A stretch of DNA of 64,000 bases from Bosea sp. BIWAKO-01 (GTDB lineage Bacteria > Pseudomonadota > Alphaproteobacteria > Rhizobiales > Beijerinckiaceae), in NCBI RefSeq assembly GCF_001748145.1, contig NZ_BCQA01000001.1:6660501-6724500 (forward strand). The letters are read 5' to 3'. Each line of letters opens with the position of its first letter. The stretch's first letter is position 1. Both the position numbers and the translations under genes were made by a program. This document shows positions 53,779 through 62,679 of this stretch, one piece after another. The notes beneath the pieces were generated by a model. That model was not told where the DNA came from. It did not search any database and saw nothing but the letters and a program-made list of their open reading frames with translations.

Positions 53779-53804
53779 GGAACTCTCTGCCGGTCAGGCC
53801 AGTT
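53779..53804 (+). promoter_or_regulatory. EcfG-type stress promoter of the small secreted gene at 53850
   Basis: GGAAC, 17 bases, AGTT, 45 bases upstream of the ATG. Back to back with the promoter of the DUF892 gene. Confidence 0.65.
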
Positions 53805-53849
53805 GATCCGACATCAGGCCGTACAATCACGCACCTGCGGAGAATTACC

Positions 53850-54149
53850 ATGAAAAAACTTCTCATCGTTTCGATGATCGCTTCAGTGACTGCTTTCGGC
53901 GCCGTTGCGCAGACTTCGACAACGTCACCAATGCCCGCACCAAAGGCCGAAGCGGACAAGAACGCGCCGCTTCCCGGCGCCAATAGCTTCACCGAAGGGC
54001 AGGCCAAGAGCCGGCTTGAAGCCAATGGCTATTCCGACGTGACCGGCCTGAAGAAGGACAAGGACGGCGTCTGGAAGGGCATGGCGACGAATGCCGGCGC
54101 GAAGGTCAATGTCTCCGTCGATTATCGCGGCAACATCGTCCGCCACTGA
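53850..54149 (+). CDS. Small secreted PepSY-like protein
   Basis: 99 residues, signal peptide ending FGAVAQ. Mature part NSFTEGQAKSRLEANGYSDVTGLKKDKDGVWKG has the shape of one PepSY-type repeat, ending in VSVDYRGNIVRH. Periplasmic, perhaps an inhibitor or binding module. Likely under EcfG control. Confidence 0.8.
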   Translation: MKKLLIVSMIASVTAFGAVAQTSTTSPMPAPKAEADKNAPLPGANSFTEGQAKSRLEANGYSDVTGLKKDKDGVWKGMATNAGAKVNVSVDYRGNIVRH

Positions 54150-54205
54150 GCGGGCCAAGCACTCCTCACGCCGCGAATCCTGTTCTCACAGCACAAGAGG
54201 TTACC

Positions 54206-54742
54206 ATGACCCGCACCATCACCCGTTCCTACGATACCTATGAAACCGCCCGCTCGGTCGTTACGCAGCTCGAAGACGCCGGCGTCGCCAGCAGCGACAT
54301 CAGCGTCATCGGCCGCGACGGCGCCTCAACCGAGAGCAACGCAGCCGAGGGCGCCGGGATCGGCGCCGGTGTCGGCGGCGCCGCCGGCCTGCTCGCCGGT
54401 CTCGGGATGCTCGCCATTCCGGGCATCGGCCCGGTGGTGGCGGCCGGCTGGCTGGCCTCGACGGCGGCCGGAGCGGTCGCCGGCGCGGCTGCCGGCGGGA
54501 TCGTCGGATCCTTCACCAGTGCCGGTGTCGACAAGGCCGAAGCCGAATACCATGCCGAGACTGTGCGCCGTGGCGGCTCGGTCGTCGCGGTCCGGGCCGA
54601 GCCCGAGCACGAAGCCACCATCGTGAGCATCATGGATGGCGCGACGCCGATCGATCGTACCACCCGCGAGGCAGAGTATCGCTCCGCCGGCTGGAGTCGC
54701 TTCGACGAGACGGCCACCCCCTATCGTCCGCCCGTCGTCTGA
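54206..54742 (+). CDS. General-stress (YflT-like) protein with glycine-zipper region
   Basis: 178 residues. The N-terminus SYDTYETARSVVTQLEDAGVASSDISVIGRDG is the YflT/heat-induced stress domain. A Gly/Ala-rich region (GIGAGVGGAAGLLAGLGMLAIPG) like a glycine zipper may insert in membranes. The C-terminus VVAVRAEPEHEATIVSIMD repeats the ferredoxin-like strand. Common in alphaproteobacterial stress regulons. Ends in a strong terminator. Confidence 0.85.
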   Translation: MTRTITRSYDTYETARSVVTQLEDAGVASSDISVIGRDGASTESNAAEGAGIGAGVGGAAGLLAGLGMLAIPGIGPVVAAGWLASTAAGAVAGAAAGGIVGSFTSAGVDKAEAEYHAETVRRGGSVVAVRAEPEHEATIVSIMDGATPIDRTTREAEYRSAGWSRFDETATPYRPPVV

Positions 54743-54755
54743 GGACGAAACCTGC

Positions 54756-54784
54756 AACCCCGCGGCCTTGCCGCGGGGTTTTTT
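54756..54784 (+). terminator. Rho-independent terminator
   Basis: CCCCGCGG and CCGCGGGG with a 5-base loop, followed by six T, 14 bases after the stop at 54742. Confidence 0.93.
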
Positions 54785-54876
54785 GCGCTGGATCGCCAGC
54801 GCGGACGAACTGGGCATGGCCGTCGCCCGGCTGTTCCAAGCACAGAAATCCGACACGCAGAAGCAGGAGGAATGCC

Positions 54877-55362
54877 ATGCCGACGCCAAGCGAACTGGAA
54901 GCCAAATTCTGGAAGACCCTGAAGTCCGACATGACCGTCATGCTGGGCCTCGCCGGTTCCGAACAGGGTCATACCCGCCCGATGACGGCGCAGCTCGAAG
55001 CGGACCACGGGCCGATCTGGTTCTTCGCCTCGCGCGACACCGAACTGGTCAAGGCGCTCTCCGGCAGCAAGCCCGCCGCCTTCAGCCTGGCGTCAAAGGG
55101 CCATGACCTGTTCGTCTCGGTCGAGGGAGACCTCTCCATCGATATGGACCGTCAGGTCATCGACCGGCTCTGGAACAGCTTCATCGCGGCCTGGTTCGAA
55201 GGCGGCAAGGACGATCCCAATCTCGCCCTGCTGCGTTTTGAACCGAGCAGCGCCGAGATCTGGGAAAACGCCAATAACCTGGTCGCCGGGATCAAGATGT
55301 TGCTCGGCGTCGATCCCAAGGACGATTACAAGGACAAGGTTGCCAAGGTCCGGCTGGGCTAA
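54877..55362 (+). CDS. Pyridoxamine-5'-phosphate-oxidase-like general stress protein
   Basis: 161 residues. FWKTLKSDMTVMLGLAGSEQGHTRPMTAQ, GPIWFFASRDTELVKAL and FSLASKGHDLFVSVEGDLS are the FMN-binding split barrel of the general-stress PNPOx-like family (GSP26-type). GCAGGAGG precedes the ATG. Probably binds flavin; enzymatic role unknown. Part of the stress block. Confidence 0.9.
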   Translation: MPTPSELEAKFWKTLKSDMTVMLGLAGSEQGHTRPMTAQLEADHGPIWFFASRDTELVKALSGSKPAAFSLASKGHDLFVSVEGDLSIDMDRQVIDRLWNSFIAAWFEGGKDDPNLALLRFEPSSAEIWENANNLVAGIKMLLGVDPKDDYKDKVAKVRLG

Positions 55363-55364
55363 GG

Positions 55365-55435
55365 CATCGGCTCGAGAAGCAGATTGCGGCTTCGGAAAAG
55401 CCGATGCGGACACAAAGGCTTAGATCATCGGAGCG
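55365..55435 (+). repeat. Dispersed intergenic repeat, copy 3
   Basis: GGCATCGGCTCGAGAAGC, GGCTTCGGAAAAGCCGATGC and a GGCTTAGATCATCGGAGCG tail. GGCTT..AAGCC can pair. Related in block order to 29580 and 45684, but longer and closer to the full element. Confidence 0.5.
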
Positions 55436-55441
55436 CGACTT

Positions 55442-56878
55442 TCAGCGCGTTCCGATGCGCAGGCCGAAGAGTTTCGGGATCGCCGCTGCGGCGCTCATCG
55501 CGGCACCCGCGCGCTCGCCCCTCTCCTCAGCCTCCTCGCATCCGATGATGCCCCACCGCACCAGCCGGCCGCCGACGGCGCGGAACGGCTCGGGCGGAAG
55601 CGCGGGAAGGCTGCGCGTGCACAGGGGCAGGTTCGCCCAGTCGTCCCTGGCGTTCAGGACCAGCGAGGCCAGGCATTGCCCGCCGATATACGTCGGGTTC
55701 ACGCCATGGCCCGAATAGCCGCAGCCATAATGGACGCGCGTGCGGGGCACGGTGCGGAAGAATGGCAGCCGATCGGAGGAGACGTCGATGCCGCCGCCCC
55801 AGATCTTGGCGATGCCGACATTGGCGAAGCTCGGCAGCAACCGGCGCAACCCCTTCTCGGCCCGGGCGGCCGAGGCGATATCGGTGGTCAGGCGTGGATC
55901 GCGGGCATTGCCGCCGAAGCTGATCGGGCCGGAACCCGAACCCATCAGGATGCGCCCGTCGACCGTCTTGCGGAAATAGTGGACGAACATCCTGAGATCC
56001 GCGAGCCCTTCATCGCGGGTCCAGCCCATTGCGGCGAGCTTCTCAGGGGCCGGATCGGTCATCAGCGCAAAGGAAGAGAACACGCTGACATGCGGCTTCA
56101 CCTCCGGGCGCTTCGCCAGCTCGGTATTGGTGGCGAGCACGACTTCCCGGGCGATGATCTCGCCATCCGGGGTTCGCACGCGGCTCGGCATGCCCGCATC
56201 GAGCGCGACCATCGGGGTGTTCTCGAAGACGGAAACACCGGCCTCGATCACGGCCCGCCGCAGCTCGCGCGCCAATCTGGCAGGCTGAACGGTTGCGCCC
56301 TCGGCCAGGTAGACGCCACCGCGGAAGACCGGCGAGCGGCAATAGGCTGCCACCTCGTCCGGCGAGAGCGCATGGGCCATATCCGGCACGCCAAGACGCC
56401 GCGCGGTCTCGACATAGCCCTTGATCTTTGCATCCTGCGCCGGCGAGGCCGAGACGCGGATGCTGGCGCCGTCGCGCCACCAGACATCGCGACCGGGAGC
56501 CGTTGCGAAGGCGCGGATCGCGTCCTGGGCGCGGGCTCCGGCGCGGGCGACCGCCAGCGCGCCGTCTGAGCCGATATTGCCTTCCATTCCGGCAAGCGAG
56601 CCCCAATAGCCCGAAACCTTGCCGCCGTTCTTGCCGCTTGCCCCCGAGCCGCAGCGCGAGGCCTCGATCAGCGCGACCGAGAGCTGCGGCGCCCGCTCCT
56701 TCAAGGCCAGCGCCGTCCACAGCCCCGTGAAGCCGCCACCAACGATCGCCACATCGACCGTGATGCTGCCCGACAGCAGCGCCGAATCCGGTCGGCCCGC
56801 CTCAGCGCTCATAGCCTCGCTGAACCACCAGGACGGGTCACCGGGGACGACGCTCGGAAGGGCAGATGACTGAGGCAT
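55442..56878 (-). CDS. FAD-dependent oxidoreductase (DAO superfamily)
   Basis: 478 residues from the ATG at 56876-56878. FAD motif VAIVGGGFTGLWTALALKERAPQLSVALIEA, CGSGASGKNGGKVSGYW and a C-terminal GCGYSGHGVNPTYIGG. The pattern resembles gamma-glutamylputrescine or glycine/sarcosine-type oxidases. With RidA and the XRE-cupin regulator upstream it forms an operon that would oxidise an amine to an imine. A longer frame upstream overlaps the intergenic space and has no better start. Confidence 0.9.
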   Translation of the reverse strand: MPQSSALPSVVPGDPSWWFSEAMSAEAGRPDSALLSGSITVDVAIVGGGFTGLWTALALKERAPQLSVALIEASRCGSGASGKNGGKVSGYWGSLAGMEGNIGSDGALAVARAGARAQDAIRAFATAPGRDVWWRDGASIRVSASPAQDAKIKGYVETARRLGVPDMAHALSPDEVAAYCRSPVFRGGVYLAEGATVQPARLARELRRAVIEAGVSVFENTPMVALDAGMPSRVRTPDGEIIAREVVLATNTELAKRPEVKPHVSVFSSFALMTDPAPEKLAAMGWTRDEGLADLRMFVHYFRKTVDGRILMGSGSGPISFGGNARDPRLTTDIASAARAEKGLRRLLPSFANVGIAKIWGGGIDVSSDRLPFFRTVPRTRVHYGCGYSGHGVNPTYIGGQCLASLVLNARDDWANLPLCTRSLPALPPEPFRAVGGRLVRWGIIGCEEAEERGERAGAAMSAAAAIPKLFGLRIGTR

Positions 56879-56962
56879 GGCGGACCGCTTGCGCTGGAGG
56901 ACGCGAGGATTTGGGGACACGCGAAAAGGTCCGCCGCGATCACGCACGGCGGACGCCGAGGC

Positions 56963-57307
56963 TCAAACGAGGGCCTGGACCTGGATCTCGACGAGAATGT
57001 CGTCCGCAGCCAGGCGCGACTCGACGGTCGCACGCGCCGGCGGCTGCTTCGGGTCGACCCAGGCTTCCCAGGCCGCATTCATCTCGCTGAAGGTGCTGAT
57101 GTCCTTCAGCCAGATATTGCCGACGACGATGCGGGTCTTGTCCGTGCCGGCCATCGCCAGATAGGCGTCGATCTGGGCGAGGATATCGGCGGTCTGCTCC
57201 TTGACGCCGCCGCTGCGGTCCTTGGCTGTGAGGCCCGACAGGAAGGCAAATCCATTGGCGACCAGCACCTTGCTGAGACGGCCGGTGACTTCGTGACGTG
57301 TGATCAT
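56963..57307 (-). CDS. RidA-family reactive-imine deaminase
   Basis: 114 residues, normal RidA size. VANGFAFLSGLTAKDRSGGVKEQTADILAQIDAYLAMAGTDKTRIV and the catalytic-region Arg in PPARATVESRLAADDILVEIQVQAL are intact. RidA proteins hydrolyse reactive imines and enamines; the neighbouring DAO enzyme would make such a product. Confidence 0.93.
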   Translation of the reverse strand: MITRHEVTGRLSKVLVANGFAFLSGLTAKDRSGGVKEQTADILAQIDAYLAMAGTDKTRIVVGNIWLKDISTFSEMNAAWEAWVDPKQPPARATVESRLAADDILVEIQVQALV

Positions 57308-57374
57308 GGTTCCTCTGGGTCTGCTGGAATGGCAGGCGGACGCGGCCTTGCCGGCCCCGCCTGATACGATCGCC

Positions 57375-57995
57375 CTACAGGTGCGATTCCCGGATATTGA
57401 TGATCCAGATCAGCTTCGCTTCGCTCGCGGAGCGGTTGACGACCTGATGCGGAATGGTGCTGGGGAACTGGAAGCTGTCCCCCTCGCCGATTTCGAAGAC
57501 CTCGTCGCCGATGCTGAGCTCGACCCGGCCGGAGAGGACGTAGCCGCCCTTGTCGCCGGGCCCGCTCAGGAAGCTGCCGCTCTCGGCGCCGGGCGGTACG
57601 GTCAGGATCATGAAGCGCAGCTCATTGTTGTCGCGCGGCGACAACAACTCCTTGGTCAGCTGATTGGTGCCGACGACGATGCGCGGGCGATTGGCCTGGC
57701 GCCGGACATATTGCGACTCGCGGGCCGGTTCGGCCGCGTCGCTTTCCAGGAACGACCAGAGCGTGACGCCAAGCGCGGCGCGCAGCTTCTGCAGCGTGCT
57801 GACCGACGGGTTCGAGGCGCCGCGTTCGATCTGGCTGATGCTGCCGGAGGAAACGCCCGCCTTCGCCGCCAGCTCCAGGATCGTCAGCCCGCGCTCGGCC
57901 CGCAGGGCTCGCAGCCGCTGCCCGATCCTCATGGCCTCGAGCTGCTCGTCGCTGTCGACGTCGGCGTTCTCGGCGGGCAGCACTTTATCCGGCAT
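57375..57995 (-). CDS. XRE-family regulator with cupin domain
   Basis: 206 residues. N-terminal HTH: IGQRLRALRAERGLTILELAAKAGVSSGSISQIERGASNPSVSTLQKLRAALG. The C-terminal cupin (GGYVLSGRVELSIGDEVFEIGEGDSFQFPSTIPHQVVN) should bind a small amine or acid, as in PuuR. First gene of the RidA/DAO operon and divergent from the peptide-type ABC operon, so probably regulates both. Confidence 0.92.
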   Translation of the reverse strand: MPDKVLPAENADVDSDEQLEAMRIGQRLRALRAERGLTILELAAKAGVSSGSISQIERGASNPSVSTLQKLRAALGVTLWSFLESDAAEPARESQYVRRQANRPRIVVGTNQLTKELLSPRDNNELRFMILTVPPGAESGSFLSGPGDKGGYVLSGRVELSIGDEVFEIGEGDSFQFPSTIPHQVVNRSASEAKLIWIINIRESHL

Positions 57996-58029
57996 GGGGT
58001 CCCAGGGAAGCGATTGAAGGCCCGCAAAC

Positions 58030-58271
58030 GATATGATGATGAAAATGCCCGCGCAACTATTTTGATGAAATTCCGATGATTTATAAAATTACCGTTTAAA
58101 CACAATGATTTGCGGGCTTTATCGGCCAAATTCCTTGTATCGACGCATCCTCAGGCCTTGACGCCCGATATCATATGATGAAGATTTTTAGCCGAATGAC
58201 GCCCATTTTGAAGATGGGTCGCCGCTTGTGTTCATTATTATGATGAAGCCTTTCAGCGCATTCGCTGAAAG
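58030..58271. promoter_or_regulatory. Divergent control region with repeated ATATGATGAA motifs and an inverted repeat
   Basis: ATATGATGATGAAAAT at 58031, TTTGATGAAATTC at 58061, ATATGATGAAGAT at 58173 and TTATGATGAAG at 58239 are direct repeats. CTTTCAGCG (58250-58258) and CGCTGAAAG (58263-58271) form a perfect 9-bp inverted repeat just before the binding-protein gene. The region is AT-rich. Candidate sites for the XRE-cupin regulator. Confidence 0.6.
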
Positions 58272-58298
58272 CGGTTGCCTTGGGAGAGGGGAAGCACG

Positions 58299-59984
58299 AT
58301 GCGAGACAGTCACGATCCACGGCGGTTTTCGAACTGGAACCTGAATCGGCGCGATCTCTTCGGCCTCGGCGCCGGCGCGCTTGCCGCGACCTACGGCCTT
58401 GCCGCACAGGCCCAGACGGCAGCCAAGCCCACGGCCCCGCCGCCGGCCAAGCCGACCGGCGTCGTCGTGGTCGGGCTCTCGCAGGAACCGGTTTCCTTCA
58501 ACCCGCTGATGCCGGGCGTCGAGGTCGACGAAGTCGTCTGGACCAGCGTCTTCAACTCGCTCTGGGTCGCCGAGCCCGATGGCACGCTTCGCCCGGATCT
58601 CGCACTCGCAGTGCCGAGCGAGGCGAATGGCGGCATCTCGGACGGCGGCCTCGCCTGGAGCGTGAAGCTCCGCGACAACGTGAAATGGCATGACGGAACG
58701 GCCTTCACCGCCGAGGACGTCAAATACTCGCTGGAACTGATCAACACCGCCGGCTTCAAGGCGCGCACGCGCGTCGGCCATGCCTTCGTCAGGGATATCT
58801 TGGTCAAGGGCCCGCACGAGATCTCGTGGCGGATGGAGAAGGCCTACGCCCCCTATCTCGCGATGCTGGCGAACACGCATATCGTTCCCAAGCACATCCT
58901 GGGCAAGGCGGCGGACCCGAATACCGCGCCGTTCAACAATGCGCCCGTCGGCACCGGCCCATTCCGCTGGGGCACGCGGCAGCCCGGCGACAACATCACG
59001 CTCGTCGCCAATGAAAGCTATCACGGCGACGGCCCCTATCTCGAGAAGGCGGTTCTCAAATACATCCCGGACCTGACGGCGCTCTATGCCCAGTTCCGCA
59101 CCGGCCAGGTCGACCTGGTCATCATCTCGGGCATTCCCGCGAATTTCTACCAGGAGGCGATCAAGCTTCCCGGCCGCAAGGTCGCGGTCGCGCCGAGCGG
59201 CAATCTCGAGATCATCATGCCGAATCTCGGCAACAAGGCTTTCGCCGAGAAGGCCGTGCGGCACGCGCTCTATGCGGCGATGGACAAGCAGGCGATCATC
59301 GACGCGATCTATTACGGCGTGCCGAAGCCGACGGAATCCTTCGCGCCGCGCGAATCCTGGGCATTCAACCCGGCCCTCCCCGTCCAGCAGCGCGATCTTG
59401 CCCGGGCCAACAAACTGCTCGACGACGCAGGCTGGAAGCGCTCCGGCTCGGGCACGCGCATGAAGAACGGGGTGCCGCTCGAATTCGCGGTCTCGACGAC
59501 GACCGGCAACCAGCTGCGCGAGCAATGCCAGCAGCTGATCCAGCAGGATTGGCAGCAGGTCGGCGCGAAGATGACGATCAACAACATGCCGGCAGCGGTG
59601 ATCTGGGGCGAGTTCTACGTGCGCTCCAAATTCGAGTCGCTGCTGGTCGGCACGACCTTCCGCACCGGCGTCGACCCCGACCCGGCCTCGCGCTTCGCCT
59701 CCGACGCCATTCCGGTCAAGGGTGGCAGCGGCGGCAACTACATGCAGTGGGAAAATGCCGAGGCCGATGCGCTGATGAAGGAAGGCCAGGAAACCTTCGA
59801 TCAGGAGAAACGCAAGGCGATCTATTTCAGGCTGCAGGAGATCGTCCGCGAGGAGCTGCCGATCCTGCCGATCTTCCAATACGCGCCGATCGAGGGCGTG
59901 AAGGAAGGACTGATCGGCTATCGCCCCAATATCAACCAGCGCCAGAACGCCTGGAACATGGGCAGCTGGTACTGGGCCAAGTGA
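58299..59984 (+). CDS. Peptide/opine-type ABC transporter substrate-binding protein (DppA-like)
   Basis: 561 residues from the ATG at 58299 with GGGAGAGGGG upstream. The N-terminus NRRDLFGLGAGALAATYGLAAQAQ is Tat-like. Mature part: LSQEPVSFNPLMPGVEVDEVVWTSVFNSLW, then GTGPFRWGTRQPGDNITLVANESYHG and PILPIFQYAPIEGVKEG; family 5 solute-binding protein. Substrates of this family range from dipeptides to amino sugars and opines. Followed by two permease genes. Confidence 0.94.
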   Translation: MRDSHDPRRFSNWNLNRRDLFGLGAGALAATYGLAAQAQTAAKPTAPPPAKPTGVVVVGLSQEPVSFNPLMPGVEVDEVVWTSVFNSLWVAEPDGTLRPDLALAVPSEANGGISDGGLAWSVKLRDNVKWHDGTAFTAEDVKYSLELINTAGFKARTRVGHAFVRDILVKGPHEISWRMEKAYAPYLAMLANTHIVPKHILGKAADPNTAPFNNAPVGTGPFRWGTRQPGDNITLVANESYHGDGPYLEKAVLKYIPDLTALYAQFRTGQVDLVIISGIPANFYQEAIKLPGRKVAVAPSGNLEIIMPNLGNKAFAEKAVRHALYAAMDKQAIIDAIYYGVPKPTESFAPRESWAFNPALPVQQRDLARANKLLDDAGWKRSGSGTRMKNGVPLEFAVSTTTGNQLREQCQQLIQQDWQQVGAKMTINNMPAAVIWGEFYVRSKFESLLVGTTFRTGVDPDPASRFASDAIPVKGGSGGNYMQWENAEADALMKEGQETFDQEKRKAIYFRLQEIVREELPILPIFQYAPIEGVKEGLIGYRPNINQRQNAWNMGSWYWAK

Positions 59985-60054
59985 TTGGCACCGGGCGAAG
60001 TGATTGAAACGGGCCAAGTGACATGAAGCGCGGAGCGGCCGGGAGAACGGCGCG

Positions 60055-61008
60055 ATGATCGGATTCCTCCTGCGCCGCCTCGGCCAGGCGCTGCTGTTGC
60101 TGCTCATCGTCTCGGTGATCGGCTTCGCCATCCTGCACCTGGCGCCAGGCGGGCCGCTCTCGCAATTCGCCGCCGGTGGCGACATGACCCAGGCCGATCT
60201 CGACCGCATCGCGGAGCAGCTCGGCCTGAACCGGCCGCTGCCCGTGCAATATGCGGAATGGCTCTGGCGCATGCTGAGCGGCGACTGGGGCCGCTCCTAT
60301 CGCGACCAGCAGCCGGTGCTGCACATCATCGCCTCCCATATCGGCGCGACGCTGGAGCTGATGCTGACCTCGACGCTGCTCGCCATGCTGCTCGGCGCCT
60401 GGGTCGGCATCCTCGGCGCCATCAAGCGCTATTCGATCTTCGACTCGCTGGCGACGATCGGCGCGATGATCGCGCTCTCGATCCCGACCTTCTGGTTCGG
60501 GCTCGTCATCATCTATGTCTTCTCCGTCGGCCTCGGCTGGCTGCCCGCCGGCAACCGCTACACGGTCGGCGACGGCTCCTTCCTGAACCAGCTGCACCAC
60601 CTGATCGGGCCCTGCATCGTGCTGGCTCTGGTCTCGACCGCGGTCTGGAGCCGCTACATGCGCTCCTCGATGCTCGACGTGATCAACCAGGATTACGTGC
60701 GCACCGCCCGCGCCAAGGGCGTGCCGGAGCGGAGCATCCTGCTGCGGCATGTACTGCGCAACGCGCTGCTGCCGATGATCACCATCACCGGCCTGCATGT
60801 GCCGACGCTGCTGTCGGGCGCGCTGGTGACCGAGACGGTGTTCACCTGGCCCGGCATGGGCCGGCTCTTCCTCGATTCGATCAGCTATCGCGACTATCCC
60901 GTGGTGATGGGCATCCTGATGTTCTCCGCCATGCTGGTGCTGCTCGGCAGCCTGATCGCCGACCTGCTCTACGGCGTCGCCGATCCGCGCATCGCCGGAA
61001 GCCACTGA
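60055..61008 (+). CDS. DppB-type ABC permease
   Basis: 317 residues. N-terminus FLLRRLGQALLLLLIVSVIGFAILHLAPGGP and the EAA loop YVRTARAKGVPERSILLRHVLRNALLPMITITG; six membrane segments. 70 bases after the binding-protein gene. Confidence 0.94.
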   Translation: MIGFLLRRLGQALLLLLIVSVIGFAILHLAPGGPLSQFAAGGDMTQADLDRIAEQLGLNRPLPVQYAEWLWRMLSGDWGRSYRDQQPVLHIIASHIGATLELMLTSTLLAMLLGAWVGILGAIKRYSIFDSLATIGAMIALSIPTFWFGLVIIYVFSVGLGWLPAGNRYTVGDGSFLNQLHHLIGPCIVLALVSTAVWSRYMRSSMLDVINQDYVRTARAKGVPERSILLRHVLRNALLPMITITGLHVPTLLSGALVTETVFTWPGMGRLFLDSISYRDYPVVMGILMFSAMLVLLGSLIADLLYGVADPRIAGSH

Positions 61009-61045
61009 TGAGCCGGATGTCACCGATGAGCGAGAGGCGCCCTTC

Positions 61046-61921
61046 ATGAGCATGGCCGAACCGATGCTTGCGCCCGCGCCGGGCTTCTGGAACAGCCCGG
61101 GCATGCGGCGCTTCCGGCGCCACAGGCTCGCGGTCTTCGGGGCTGCGAGCATCACCCTGCTCACGCTCGCCTGCATCGTCGGGCCGTGGCTGCTGCCCTA
61201 TACCGACACTTTCATCGACATCCGCTCCCGCTTCGCGGCGCCCTTCTCAGGCCCGCACGTGCTCGGCACCGACCCACTCGGGCGCGACATCCTCGCTCGG
61301 CTCCTGATGGCGGGCCGGATCTCGCTCGCCATCGGCTTCTCCGCCATGGCGATCGCCATGGCGATCGGCGTCGTGGTCGGGTTGGTCGCGGGCTTCTACG
61401 AAGGGGCTTTGGGCGCCGCCCTGATGCGCTTCGTCGATGCGATGCTGTGTTTTCCCTCGATCTTCCTGCTGCTGGCGGTCTCGGCGCTGATCCAGCCCTC
61501 CGTGCCCTCGATCGTGCTGCTGATCGCGATGACCTCCTGGATGGAGGTCGCCCGTGTCGTCGAGGCGCAGATCCGCTCGCTCAAGACCAGGGAATTCGTG
61601 CAGGCCTCGATCTCCTTCGGGGCCAGCAGCAAGCGCACCATGTTCCGCGTCCTGCTGCCCAATGCGGTCGCGCCGATCGTGGTCGCAGCCACGCTCAATG
61701 TCGCGCATGCGATCCTGGCGGAAAGCTACATCTCGTTCCTTGGCTTCGGCATCCAGCCGCCGACGCCGAGCTGGGGCAATATGCTCGAAAGCGCCCAGAG
61801 CTACCTGACCAGCGCACCCTGGCTGGCGATCATCCCCGGCGCCGCGATCACGCTTGCGGTCACCTCCTTCAACTTCATTGGAGATGGACTTCGCGACGCG
61901 CTCGATGCGCGGCAGGATTGA
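61046..61921 (+). CDS. DppC-type ABC permease
   Basis: 291 residues. RRHRLAVFGAASITLLTLACIVGP, HVLGTDPLGRDILARLL, and the EAA loop FVQASISFGASSKRTMFRVLLPNAVAPIV are typical. Starts 37 bases after DppB; ends MLESAQSYLTS...NFIGDGLRDALDARQD. No ATPase gene follows within the window, so the transporter must borrow ATPases coded elsewhere. Confidence 0.94.
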   Translation: MSMAEPMLAPAPGFWNSPGMRRFRRHRLAVFGAASITLLTLACIVGPWLLPYTDTFIDIRSRFAAPFSGPHVLGTDPLGRDILARLLMAGRISLAIGFSAMAIAMAIGVVVGLVAGFYEGALGAALMRFVDAMLCFPSIFLLLAVSALIQPSVPSIVLLIAMTSWMEVARVVEAQIRSLKTREFVQASISFGASSKRTMFRVLLPNAVAPIVVAATLNVAHAILAESYISFLGFGIQPPTPSWGNMLESAQSYLTSAPWLAIIPGAAITLAVTSFNFIGDGLRDALDARQD

Positions 61922-62679
61922 GCAGTTGTGGGGAGCAGAGCCCCGTTCGACTGACCAGCGCTTGGCACTTGGCACTCGAGCCTGCGCTCCGCGAACGCCT
62001 CCGGTTCTCGCGGCTCGGTCGCACTCGGCGCAATCGACACCGCAGTCTTGCCCATGCCTCCTCTTACAATTCTCGAAATGTTCGTGTGTATTTCGCGATC
62101 ACCTCTCCAGATCAATCAACTTCATCTCACAATTTCCGCTTGGAAAGGCAAATAACTGAAAATCGTCGGAGAAACCAAGGCTCTCGCACGCCAAAATTGG
62201 CCGGCCTGAACATAAGTATCTAACCGGTTTCACTCAATCAAGTTCCCGTGATTTCATTCGAACGAATGATGATGCAAAGTCATTTACTCCGCTATCGTGT
62301 TTTCTCCACGGTATATGGGCTGTAGAGACGGTGGCGTCATGATGCGCACCCCGCACGATGGTGTTTGCGCAGTGTCCTCGGGCGCGCGCCTCGAAGCCCG
62401 AACGGACCGATCACCCATCCCAACTTAGGTGCCTCGCGATGGGAACTCCACCGCACCCGAATGGTCCATCAGCGTGGGCCCGTGGAAACAGAGCCGAGCG
62501 TCCATACCCGCCTCCCCCTCTGATCAAACCTCGTACGCCTGGAGGACAAGAGCCGCTTCACCAGCGGCTACGACAGGATTGCTGACGCCGTGCGGCGAGA
62601 TATCCGGACTGGGGCTGGGAGGCGAAAGAAGCAACGTCATGACGCCCCCTTTTCACTGCCAACCGACATGGGTCCCGAC
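61922..62679. other. Intergenic region without a supported gene
   Basis: About 760 bases where ABC ATPase genes would usually follow. The stretch at about 62090-62290 is AT-richer than average. Short open frames at 62358-62585 and 62429-62683 have no recognisable domain. No repeat ends or integrase traces found. Confidence 0.5.

Noticed and set aside
58188..60272. Minus-strand open frame of 694 codons
   Set aside because: Antisense to the substrate-binding protein gene.
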